64,000 bases of DNA from Rhyacichthys aspro. Taxonomy: Eukaryota > Chordata > Actinopteri > Gobiiformes > Rhyacichthyidae. Location of the stretch: contig CM072170.1 in assembly GCA_036850595.1 (NCBI GenBank), forward strand, positions 13,856,303 through 13,920,302. The letters run 5' to 3'. Positions within the stretch are counted from its first letter, which is position 1. Every line of letters starts with the position of its first letter. The position numbers were made by a program, and so were the translations under genes. The notes beneath the pieces are model-generated. The model saw only the letters and a list, made by a program, of their open reading frames with translations. It was not told where the DNA came from and made no database searches. Of this stretch, positions 23,349 to 35,900 are shown piece by piece.

Positions 23349-25559
23349 ACGCGCCGCCGTGATCCCAATCTTGACACGCACGATGAAGGAATACCTGTAG
23401 GGAGAATTGATAGGTCAGTGAAGGTGTTCCGACATGCACAGTGTGAATAATCACATGGAGGATGTCCAAAGAATGGCAAACAAGCGGCTGATTTTGGCGC
23501 CCACACATCACAGTGAACATACCAAACTGAAAGACACACTATTTATTCCGACATCCAGGTGTCAGACATAAAGCTGCTGTGGAGGACACCAGCCAGGCTT
23601 TTGTATAGAGGTGGTTGCAGTAGTAAAAATCAGTGCTGAATCTGTAGCTTGAAAAGTAAATGTAGGTGTCTTAAAGATCACCTAAATATGAATGCCACAA
23701 ATCGTACAGCATCTTATCCAGCTTGGCTAAGCCTAAACTAAGCCTGGGCCACTAAATCCGTTTTTTTGAATCCAAGTCAAAGGTAGATATATTACGTCTG
23801 TGATGGTGTAGGGGCTGTTTACATGACACCAACATGCAGATGCTGGCCTTTAGCATAAACAGTTTCTGTAGTATGTCTGCCATACCGGTAGGGGTATCAC
23901 AGTCATTACACTCAAGAAAAAGTGCTGCGCTCCAACAATGCGGACTTACACTGTACTCAGAACACAGTTTTGTTTTGCCATTGCTGTTCTACTCTGTGTG
24001 TTAGCCAGCAGCCAGTAGCTCTCAGGGACACAGCTGTTATGTCATTGTTTTCACTGAGCATACTGTATTTACAGCTTATAAGACAGAGACACTGTTGCAA
24101 CAAAAGTTAGCATTTTCAGGGATTGAGAACACCTTCCTAGTGTAAATGGATGGCCACAATGTCACAGAATCATTGAAATTTAAGCAAAATTAGTTGTCTC
24201 ACCACTACTTGATGTAAGTAAAATAAGCCATGTTAACACAATGTCTTTTTAATAACAGCCTACTTCACATAGTGCGTGGGGTATTCACCTGCCTCTTTCT
24301 TTAGACATATTCATATTGATGCTAGATATCTGTAAATATGCAGTTCCGTGCGAAACTAAACATGGCAAACTTACACTGCTTCGTTTTAAATCTACTTAAT
24401 ACTGCTTAAATATAGTCGTTTTTATTAAGCTTCAGATTCAGTTTATTTCTATGCAACATAAAACGGGATGACATTTCACAGAACCCAGACAAGTACTTAA
24501 AAAAACAGGCAAACAACGTACCAATAAATAAATAATCACCACAAACTCAATAAATACTTTAAGTGCAAAAAGCATAATGTATAATGTCTTAAAAAGGCTT
24601 CTCAACGTGCAGAAAACAAAGTCGATTAAGTGAATGTTGTGGCGTACACGGAACTAAAATGTTGTTTTTAGTTCTACTGTAAACTGTCATCCACCTGTCT
24701 GAAAGCAATTTGTTTTGAATAAACTCGCTGCCGGAAAAACATTTTGTCACTCTGCTGATGATGGCAGTACATGCTTTTGGTTTCCCTGCTGCATTTGCGT
24801 CACGCTGTGCTGAGTCTTGTTCCGATTCCTGCACAAATCCCACGTTGAGTCGAGACAGGGACTGCCGCCGCCTGCCCCCTTCTGAATGACGGCGGCTCAT
24901 TAAAACACTGCTACATGGCTCTCGATTAATTACACAGTCTCGTCGCATCCTCTTAAATTTTACATCAATGTGGCTGTGAAAAATCGAAAATGGTGCACAC
25001 TGCTAAGTTGAATGAATTATAGATTATTGAAAAGAGAAAATAAAGTGTCAACTACTTCTGCAAAAAGCCAATACACAACAGTGGAAATCTCTTGGGGATG
25101 ATGAGCACTGTGTCAAGGGCAATATTGTGCCACAAGTTTAAGAGAGGGTCAAAGGCCACGAGTGTTTCTCTACACACTCCTCCGCCTCTTGTTTACTGTA
25201 CAGTTTTTGGCTCGATTAAGCTCCAGCCTCTTAATAAGACACTACTGGATTGATAGAACAAATTTATCTCTGCTTCGTAGAACATAAGCAATATATGCAT
25301 GTGTTTGTGCTGCAATCCTGAGTGGGAAATAAAGTGATGATATTAACATAAAATGATTTGAGAGTAACCGAGAGCTTCCCCGGAGTCTTACATAACGGCC
25401 TGAGACTTTAAAGCAAGCCTTAACCTGTGATTCATCGTGTTTTACAGGGCACTTAGTGGATATGGATAATTCATATAGATTCCAAAAGCCCCCAAGGGTC
25501 CTGTAGATGTAAACAATATATGTCCCATATTTGTCAGCTTGAAAAGAGCAAGGAGCAGT

Positions 25560-25800
25560 CGAGGCTGGCTGCAGCAGGATGAAACAGCAGTGCGAGCCTG
25601 CGAGGAAGATTGATTAGGCGCTCATTACTCCATGCATGCCTGCGTCAGCGGCGCGTGTGGGAGGGAGTAGGAGTTTCCTTGATTTGATTTATCAAGAGCT
25701 CAAAAGCAGGCGGACGGATTAATCGCGGCGATGATACCGTGCCAAGCCATTATCTGTACTGCTTTATCTAAAGGTGCTGACTCGTCGTACTTATGTCTTT
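25560..25800. promoter_or_regulatory. Candidate enhancer with homeodomain-type motifs
   Basis: GC-richer sequence with CpGs (GCGTCAGCGGCGCGTG, GCGGACGG, AATCGCGGCGATG) holds GATTGATTAGG, TTGATTTGATTTATCAAG and GGATTAATCG, the last including a GGATTA core of the OTX/CRX type. It differs sharply from the AT-rich flanks. It is a candidate only, with no cross-species evidence available here. Confidence 0.3.
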
Positions 25801-27662
25801 AACTGGATCTTGTTGTGGCTGTATTTCGAGCTGTAAAAGTAGATGTTTACTTCCAGCATTGGACAGTGAAAATTCTGAACTGAACTGAGTTAATGGAGAC
25901 AGAATTTTTTATTTTTTGGGGGGGCTCAAAAAGTAAGTTGTAGCTGTTGGCTATGCAGCTAGTGATGCTAACAGTGAAGTAGTGAATTTAATAAAGCTCG
26001 TAGCCCATTACATTTGACTAATGAGAGACCTTAACCAACTCTTGAGCAGAAAGGCCATATGCAGGATTTTAAAACTAATCATGTCTAACATTAGTGATAC
26101 GTTATGGGTTAGACCTCCTTCTTCTTTCTAAATATGTGCATTGAAATATCAACCAAGAAGAAACAAGACTGATTCCAAAAGAAGCCACTGTTTTTTATTC
26201 AGTTTTAGACTTAGACTGGTTTATCTGTCCACAGACTCATACAACGTCAAACTTAAGGTGAATAACATCATCTTATTTTACAGGATTGACTAAATCAACA
26301 TTCACAAAAGTAAAACGTCTACACAATTTACTTTAGGCACGTATTCGACTTTTCTATTTGGTTAAGTGAGCAAAAATCCACTGATAAGACAAATAAAAAT
26401 GGCAAGTACAGTCATTGCTTCTCAGAGGCAACCCTCATTTCCCAAAGAGCTTAATAACCCATGGTTCCTTCCTTGAGTCACAGGGGCGCTACCTGATTAA
26501 GCTACTACTATCCCCCGCCACTTTGTCGGTCATAAGCAAGATTCTGGGCAAAATTCATTGATGTCCACTCATCAATATTACCCATTTCTACCTCCGTTGT
26601 CTGGTGGGCTATTACTGTCTTTGGTCTTAGCCACACCGTAGCGGGACGGTTTACTGTAACCATGCACATCAGTGTGAGAGGTCATGTGCTCTCTCCTCTA
26701 CTGTACCCACACATGAATATGAGTCACCTCTCCTCCTACTCTTTCCTTTTGTCTTCGTCGCTCAAAATCACTGCGCTCCACACTTGTGCTGTGAACTTGA
26801 CGATACCATTACACACATCCCTCCGTCCTTCTCGCTCTTTCCTCCCCTCTCCCCCTCTAATTGATTTTCTCCTCTCCGTGGCCGTCCTCTACCCTCCACA
26901 TGATCCCTATCCCGCTCCTACCTCTATCTGCCCTCATCGGCACACGGCGTGAAATAAGCACATTTTGTTTTCTAAACACCAGACCCTGCTTTGCCGTCTT
27001 TTATCACTCTAAAATCAATTTGTGTCTATCATTATTCAGCAAGGGATTTAGATAAGTTAAATACCGGACCTGAAAATAAAACTCGCACAGGAGACAGTGT
27101 ATCCAAAGTTATAAACTACACTAATAAAAATGATAAAATGCTTGCAGTTCAGAAAGCAAGAGAATAATTTTGTATCCAATGCACTAATAAAACTTCGTAG
27201 TAACATAAATGCCATTGTAATGGAGGTGAAGGTTTCTTGACTCCAGTATATAATGAGTAAAAGATGTTTTACCTTTTTTTTTGTACAACAAGCTCAATAT
27301 ATAGCTATAGCTTGAAACCAGGAAATGTAGTTTTCCACTTTTCTAACCATCGCACTCTACAATGTGTGAAGTCTAATGCTGATGCTAGTGACCAGAGCAG
27401 CACAAACATTGGCTGTAATTACTCTTCTATGGGTTAAAGGTTACTAATAATCACCAGAAAATGTTGTCTCATTACCTTTGTACTGCCTTGGTTTCGCAAA
27501 GTGGTGGAGAAATTGACACAAATAGTGTCGATGTGATGCACTGTGGCCTTTGTTTTTTTTTGGCAAATTAGCCAACTTTTTTCATTTAACTGAGCACTTT
27601 GCTTCTTTTAACAAGAATTTATGTAGCGTTTAAATTATTCAAAAGCTGGCCTATGTAGAAGG

Positions 27663-27694
27663 AGATTGTTAAAACAAGAGATTGTTAAAACAAG
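27663..27694. repeat. Perfect 16-base tandem duplication
   Basis: AGATTGTTAAAACAAG is present at 27663-27678 and again at 27679-27694 with no spacer. It is probably a recent slippage event. Confidence 0.93.
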
Positions 27695-30600
27695 AAGAAC
27701 ATTCAACCTAAACTACTTTCTTTTCAGTATGAGAAAATAAACATCTACTGCTTTGCTATGATTGTATTGCATCACATTTTTTCAAGCTCTGTTATACAAT
27801 AATACTTTGATTTAATTAATTGTACCGTCTTTATGAGTTTGATCATTTCTAAGCTGCTACCTAGAGATCTAAAATGCCAGAATAGCTCATTGAGACATAT
27901 AGACAAGGATAGTCTTTGTGATTGGCTTACAGAAGAAGGAGCAAGCTTGAATACAGCACAGATTAGATCTGTTGATGCAGCATAGACCCAGGCTTATGCT
28001 CATCCACTATCACTCTGTCACATCCAGAGGCATGAGCGAGCGGCCACGTGTCGCCTGAATGCACCGAACCACAGATGCCCACGCACGATTTGTCACCACG
28101 CTAATTCCACAAACCCACATGCAAAGCTTTTCCCCTCCACCGTTCTCATCCCTTTCCCCTTGTTTACTCAAAGGATGATGTTCCCCCCATTATCTTCCAT
28201 CTCATTCTCTCCTTTTTATCTGCGATTTTTCTCTCTCCTCCCGTTTTGTACCCTCACGCCAACATCCTCGCCGGGGCTACACTGAGCCGCATTCGTGACA
28301 GCGTCTCAGCGAATTAACGCAGCGCCGCTAGTGAGCAGACATCTAGGACACACAGCAGAGGAAAGAGGGGGAAAAAAAATAGTAGGAAAAGTCAGCCCCC
28401 GTTCTGTCTATCTGGCCGAGCTGGAGCAAAGCTTATCGGGCCGCGCTAGAAGTGAGGAAAGAGGAGTGGATATTCACCCCACTGCAATGCCACAGCGAAC
28501 ATATCAGCAACCGACCAGGCTACACATAGTCACACTTTTCAAATGTCAAATCCTTACCAATGTGTGTTTACAGCTTGGACTTATATCGTAGATGGAGTTA
28601 ATGTTTTGGCTGACCTTACAGGGCTATGCAGCTTTCCTAGCTTCAATGAAATAGATTTTTGTAACATCAAACATACAGAATACCAGTAATCAATGATGAC
28701 GTCACCGAACACCACATGCTAACCTTCTAATCTTCCCCTCTCCGGGCCTGTAGAGCTTTGGAGTTGTTGCCTGAGCTAGTGATTCTTGGTGGGAGGAAAA
28801 AAAAAACACCTTATCTAACCTTTAGCAGCGGAACAGGCCTAACTGATGAGTGGACATAGGTGATTATTGGAGTCGGCATTGACCACAGAATGCAGAATCG
28901 ATGCTGAAGTGCCGCATCGATCTTTAAGGCCGCCGCTGATGAAGTGAAGAGGCTCGGCGTGACGATCAGCAGATGGGAGTTTTGCCCAGGGTCAAGACTG
29001 TCGCTAACATTCAAGAGTCATGTTGATTAGTGGAAGCATTATAGTGGAAGACCGTTATTTTTATTATCGCTGTTTAATCACAGTCTGTCTCATTCCAAGT
29101 CATAACGGCTTTTAGTCAGTATCCTCATCGTGAAGGTCATTAGCATCTTCTGTTGGTTCACTGGATTTGCAAGCTATATGCATATTTAATGTAGATGTAA
29201 AAGTAGTATCAAGAACAGTGTGAAGGCTACAAGTCGTTTAAGTGGTTGGATTATTTTTTCTAATTGCGTCACTGAAGTTAAGATGATTAAGATAGATCTA
29301 AATAGCAGTAGTCCAGTGTTCTCTTAGGGCATTTATCCGTATGCTTAAGTGACATACATGCACTTTTTTTACCCCTAAAACGCCGTAACACATGTTGCCC
29401 ACAGGAAGCAATTGCAATTAATGAGGTTGTAACAAATTGATGTGTAAACAAATGTGTGACCATATACATCACTGGCTTCAATTCAAATTCAAACTCGGAT
29501 GTCAGTCTCCTGTGGCAAAGTCCTAGTTTTTATGTCCCATCCACAGCCCAGTATGCCTCCTGCCAATGCTGTTTTGGATGAAATGCCAAAATAGCCAAAT
29601 CAAATTACATGAAATAAAAAATGATTCTGATAATTGAGGAAAAAATGCTGAGTTGAATAACTGGAACTGTACAAAAAAAGTGAATTATATAATTAGGGCA
29701 AAACAATTATATTGAATACATGTAATGTCCTGTGCTTTTATAAGGAGGAAGTGTGAGGAAGACATTTGAGCAAAGTTTGGAAGATGTCAGTCCTGATTGG
29801 CCAGGTTTATTGGATGGGATACAAAACATATTCTGCCTTTAAAACCATGTGGAATGTTTGACTTCTCATTTAACCTTTTTTTTAGTACTTTAGAAAGACA
29901 ACAGCATCCAAACAATCAAGAAAAAAATAGTTCAAGGGTTTTTCTTCCATTCAAATGTGGATGATGATATATTATGTTGAAATTCCGCATAGTCCAGAAA
30001 GGTCCAAAACAACTCTTTGTGACGGTGTTGTTTCATGAATGCCTTCAATGTTTTATTAACACCTGTCTAATTTTATCCCTGCACAATAACAGCTTGTTTG
30101 TGAAACATTTGTTTTTCTGCCTAAACAAGAACATATTCTTAGCGCTTTACTATTAACAAACGCCAACTGAGCGCAGTGATACATCTCGGTGCTTATTATC
30201 AGGGTGAACTTGGCGAGTCTGGTTAGGTCTGGTTTCCAGGAGGCCGGCCGACTCGATAGGAGCTGGCAGGTACGGCGCGCTGCGGCCCACTCTGCTGTCT
30301 CGTGGAATACAGCGCTTCCTCCGTCTCAGATCGCCTCCAACTGTTTGTGTCCATGTGTGTACTGTATGTGACTATGTCTTCATTGCGCTGCCGAGCCACG
30401 CTTTCGCCAGAAGCCATTCTCCTGCCATGCGAATGCACCCCAGCGTGGATCCACTTCAAAGCCACATATATGTCCTCGGAGACATTCTCGGGCAGTATGG
30501 AAGTAGAAATACTGTACACTTATAGATGCATCCACATGAAAGTGCTCAGCTAAGTGTACACAGTAACCATTGGAATTCAGTGATGTTTAAACATAAGAGA

Positions 30601-33107
30601 ACATAAAGTCCAACCGAGCAGAGGTCCTGACCCTCGTCTCTGTGCTGACATTGATTTTTGGAAATGAGTGCAAAAAAGTCATAAGGATTATGGGGAGTGA
30701 ATATTTTCTTGCACAAGCCAGCAGATAGTTCACACTGAAGGTCTGAAGGAGTCATCAGAAACCATAGTTGAAGTAGCCGACAGATTTAAAATTTAAAGAG
30801 AGCGAGAAAACAATTGCTTGAATCACTGTATGTTCAGCATTCATATTTTACAAGGCCTGTAAACAAAGAAAACCCATTAAGCATTGTCTGCCAAATGGTA
30901 TCCTCAAACAGACTGCTTCTTTCCATGAGAGCTGTCATGTGTATCTATTAAAGTCCACGGTAGTTTTATGATTACTTGGAATATTTTTTTTTTAATAAAC
31001 CCAAATTAAAATTCGAGCATTCCCATTCTATTGTCTTTGAAAAGAGAAGAACTGTATATTTAAAGCTGGACCCAATCCAGACTAATAGCAGCTTTTCCAA
31101 TCAGCACTGAGGCGGGGGTACACAGCTGCCTGGTGCTTAAATGCCATACAAAAGTAAGAAATGGGGGCGAATACACTGATGATCATATACGTATGTATGT
31201 TTGTGTGGGAAGCGACAAAAGCAATGGGTCTTTGTTTCTACATAAAGCTGAGAGGCTTAATCAAAGCCTTATGCATTAACGTGTCCTGGCGTGGTATGAT
31301 GTCAGACCAAACCTTTTCACAAAGAGGGATGAATACAGTATGCACAGTACTGATACCATAAGAACAAATGGAGGGGATTTATATTAACCCCATTCAGGAA
31401 ACATACACTAATATCATGTTCTGTCCTGGCGCCAAAACCTGTTCTTAGTTTGTTTCAATTAGCTAACCAAGTATAGTGTGACTTTTACCTATACACTTCC
31501 CCACTAACATGCGTGCTATCATCAAGGACAAGGCTTGGCATTTCTGAGCCCACAGGCCACATTTACTTTACAACCTATGCTAATCTGTCCCATAGTGAGC
31601 ATGTGTTACAACAGGAATCAGACCTGTCATATTACAGTCTTTTCTGTGCAAACTTCAGACACTTAGACAACACAGAGCTGCTTCAGTAAAGACTGGTGCT
31701 CCAGTCTCTCAAAACCCACCTCTAAATCTAAAACTGACTTTGTATTTTCATTGTTCCATGCCAATATTGCAGTGGCGCTGTGCTTCTCGAATGGGCACCA
31801 GCTTAACTTTTAGCTGCAAGATTTATTCAGTTGTACATAACCGCTCCCAACTTTGACATCAGAACAACTGTACTGTTACACCATATACTGCTGAATCATT
31901 TGGTTAAAGCATGAAAGAGCCAACATTGACTGGATTTGTCTTATGAAAGAAGAAATTTAAGAACTAAAGTTACTTTAATTGGATGTTTGTATGCCAGTAG
32001 CAACACTAGAAAAAGTGCAGGCTAGGCTGCAACAAACTTTTTTAATTTTACAAACTTTAAGTATTCTCACAAGATTTGTGACAAACTTCCAGGAATTCAT
32101 CTTGTCCCTCTCAAAGCTATGTGATTTCATGTAAACCATGGCTTATTCAGACCAAAGGTGTTGCAATGCTGGTTGTTCCTTTTGAATACTTTGAAATTTT
32201 ACAAATAGACAGTTTCTGGCTGGTGGCTCAACCAGATTCACCAATAGCACCTGCTCTATGCAAAAGTTTTCTGTCGCAGCCCAGATGAAGGTAATCCAGG
32301 ACTACATTTTACTGTCTTAAGGGGGCCATTTTGTCCACCACTCTTCCATGTGCTAGATTGCTCCCACAGCACCGTACACACAATTGTGCACTCCTCACAG
32401 TAGACAGTGAAACCATTTTATTGGCTCTCTTATTGAACTGGTATTCATTTGTCATGAATATGATGCAGAGTGACCATTAAAGCGTCTCTCGTTGTCTAGT
32501 TAGAGACCTCCGAACAGGAAGCAAAGAACCTATCACTTTGCGCTTTTATCTTCGTATGGCTCTCAAATGGAGTGGAGACATTCAATTTAAAGTCTAAGGC
32601 CTGGTTGGAGCCACTGACTTCCATTAACTCTGTCCCTGTGAAGTAGCCGCAAAGGTAGAGCTTCAAAGAACTTTAATTATCCTGCCCTGCGACGGGGAAG
32701 ACAAAGTGATAGAGTATGGAGACAGAAAAAGAGCGATATACCGCTAAGAAGCAGAGAGATGTGTAAAGTATATAGATTGTCTGCCATTATGTTCTGCTTG
32801 AACCGCTGCCTTTTCTGCTTTTGAAGGACCCTCCAGGTTTTAAATTGCTTCCTTGCTTTCATTATCTGGCATTTGATTGGATTGTGGAATCCTGCTGAGG
32901 TATGCCATCAGTAAGTAATGGGCAGATCTTGTTGCATTATTATTTCATTTAGATTTTTTTTCTCCAGGGATAGACGGGCATCGACAAAAAGCGGTGTATA
33001 TTCAGATATTAATAGCATTGATTACAGAAGCAAAGTGATAAACAGAGCATGTAGCGACAAAGAGGATCATTCTTTCCGAGGATGAATCGTACGGCTTCCT
33101 GGGAGAT

Positions 33108-33119
33108 GGGGGGGGGGGG
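33108..33119. repeat. Run of twelve G
   Basis: A homopolymer of twelve G lies in a G-rich neighbourhood. Length errors are common in such runs. Confidence 0.9.
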
Positions 33120-33186
33120 CAGCTCCTTTTTTAGCGGGCCATGCAGCAGACTGAGATAGTGGGACCGACATTCAAAGTGCTGGAGT

Positions 33187-33232
33187 GGGGGGCGGTCTGT
33201 TGGGAGCCGGGTGGTAAAGGTCAGGGACGGGG
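33187..33232 (+). other. Possible relaxed G-quadruplex segment
   Basis: G-runs of six, three, three, three and four bases occur within 46 bases. Some loops are longer than the canonical seven bases (about nine and twelve), so folding is uncertain. It lies shortly after the run of twelve G. Confidence 0.3.
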
Positions 33233-34085
33233 AGATGGCTCTAGCACAAGGACATAATTGGCTAGGCAGAGCGCCAGTGGAACACACACAAAAAAGGTAG
33301 GAGATATTTGTAGCTGGAGGGGGGATTGCAGTCTACTGAGGGTCCCACAGCCACTGGAGGGAAACGTATGAAGGGCTTGACAAAGATTGTTTGGAGCTTT
33401 ATCCATCAGGCACTTGTTTTCTTTTGTTTTCCACTCCTGCAGCTTTTGGAGATCCACACTGCGAGCCCTTTTTGGTAGCTTTTTTTATGCTCGTGTCAAA
33501 TTTTCTCCCACTCTCTCTATTGCTTTTCATATCCAAATCAATTCTGGAGCTTCCTCTCTCAGCAATATTTCACTGTCATCATCAAAACTTGAACGCACTT
33601 GATGCTTTTTTTTTTCCTCCCGTACACCTCATTTTCCCCAATGTCACTGCAGACTTAAAAAAAAAAAAAATAGTTCCAACAGAATCCTGCAATAACCACC
33701 CCCGCAGAAGTCCTACTCCACGGTGAAGGTGGACTTTTAGATCAGATGAAATCAGGCTGTAATGTATTATTTGTGGGGTTTTATGGTGCACTTTTGTTAG
33801 ATCAAGGACAGGAGGAAATGTTTAATTTTTAAAGTTGTGCAAAAGACATGCAATTATTCTGGCAAAGGGAGGCCAGGGAAGTATTTCCTCAAAATTTCGA
33901 ACATCATTTTTGAAAAGTTAACGTGCACAAAGTAAAATGAAGCCATTTTCTGAATAAAGTGATGGAGTGAATGTCATACCTACTCTGTCAGCTGTTTCAA
34001 CATTTTCTCGATAGATATTTGGTAATACTTTTATATCAGGGGACAAGAAGATATAACTATTCTGCTGAATGAGACATGCGTTATA

Positions 34086-34151
34086 TGAATAAGCGTCTTT
34101 GAGTTTCATTTGAAAAGCGCTATATAAACCTGATGTATTATTATTATTATT
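34086..34151 (+). repeat. Retroelement-type 3' tail with TTA microsatellite
   Basis: The segment AAGCGTCTTTGAG, then TTTGAAAAGCGCTATATAAA, then a TTATTATTATT array resembles the tail of abundant fish SINE/LINE copies (GAAAAGCGCTATATAAAT followed by ATT repeats), as I remember them. The body of the element is not recognisable upstream, so this is probably a 5'-truncated, decayed copy. The family is not assigned. Confidence 0.6.
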
Positions 34152-35563
34152 GCAAACCACAATGAAATGTGCCTTGTATGATATTCATAACATAAGGTTG
34201 CCAGAACACTGTGTAAAAGCGTGTAGGCAACTTACCAAAATGTTTCTAAATCTCAGATCTCTGACTATGATATCTATGTTTTACAGAAACATAACTAGTG
34301 ATTGGCTGAGCTTCTACCCATGCCTAGAGTCAGTCTTCCATACAGGTCACTCACAAATAGTGTGCTTGTGTTCCATTGAAATTCCACATACAAATTAGCT
34401 GTGTGCAGTTAAGTTTTGAATGTACTGAGCATATTCTGGGAATGTATTTTCTTTTAGAACTCTCTTGTTTTAAGCCCTTGCCTGGCATGTAAAGCTTCTG
34501 TAAAGTCAACATTGATAGCTTTAGTTCTTTTTAATACATCACACATTCCCAGAAACACATCAAGTTGCCCACCATCATGTTTTGCATAAGAACGACTGCC
34601 TCAGTGCGTCAGCTAATCCAAAAAGAGATGTTAGAAACAGAGATTCAGACTAATGGCAACGTGTTAGATGCTTATCATCAAAGAGAATTAAAATCTTGTA
34701 ATTGAAGTAAAAAGCACCCTTGGGCTGTAGAGTATAAATGTGTACAAGGCACACAGAAAAGTGCAGGGAGGATATATAGTTGGAGACAGGCTCTGCTCTG
34801 GGGAGGGGGCTCGGCCCAATCAGCTCTCCACAGCCATTGATTCGATGTGACTGCAGTAAGTGGTAGTAAGTGAGGAAATAGTCAAAGTCTCATTGGGCCA
34901 GACTCACAGATAGCTCTTTTAGGCTTGCACAAGTTGATGCAGTGTCAGCTCGAGGGCATAGCACAGGTTAATTTTTGCACCCAAGGGTGTAGTGCTCGGT
35001 TCTGGCTGCTTGTTTGTGCTGTGTTCCCGAGGTAATGGCACCAGCACTGAAGAGTATAGTGCTGTTTTTTTCCTTTATGTCTACTGAAGTCCTCATTCAT
35101 TGTGCACTGTTCAACGTTGGGGTTTTAATTGGTCTTTTCTAACATTGTTAAACTCATTGCTGTATTATACTAAAGAACAATCACTGCCACATTGCTTCAG
35201 TGTGTCCATGTGAACATACTACAGAGAAGTCATACAGTTTGCCTTTCATTCAAACCAACTTTCCAGCTTTTAGTTGCAGTTAACTGCGTTTGTGCTCAAT
35301 ATGAGTCATGAGAGCATGACAACGTTGCTTTCACTCTCCCCAGGTGTTGAATATTAGGCATTAAAAGCGTGAGAAGGTTGAAAATGACTCATTAAAAGCA
35401 AGGTAAGAGTAATTCAACCATAAGCCATTGCGAAATACAGCACTCCTTTTGTGTTTTCATAATACTGCAGCTCACCCGCTGTGGCATAGATGACGACATC
35501 GGGCAGTGGTCATTCATTAGCATTTTCTATGTTTGAAAGAGAATCAGCGAGCTGGTTAATGGT

Positions 35564-35900
35564 CACTGTAAAAAAAAAACAAAAAAAACTGAGATTTACT
35601 TTAAAAGCTGTCCCACTGCACAACATATGTATTATGTGTTTATAATAAAAGACCATATCATTTATACACAATGCAGTTATGAAATTATTTTAATATTATT
35701 CTCTTTTTACAACACAATTCTAAAGAGAAACAGTTGTTACAATTATTTCCAACCCATCCAGTGTTATTTTACACTATACATTCAAATGCAAATACGTAAT
35801 AACAGCTAGTACTGGTATGTTATATAACTGTAATTTCCAGTTAATGTGATCGTCATTAAGCATTGTAAGAGTTATTTTATGTATTTTATAATATTGTTTT
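35564..35900 (+). repeat. Possible MITE-like AT-rich repeat
   Basis: It begins with CACTGTAAAAAAAAAAC, the type of terminus seen on common fish miniature elements, and is very AT-rich throughout. A matching TTTTTACAGTG end was not found, so the right boundary is arbitrary. It may be related to 50920-51354. Confidence 0.3.
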
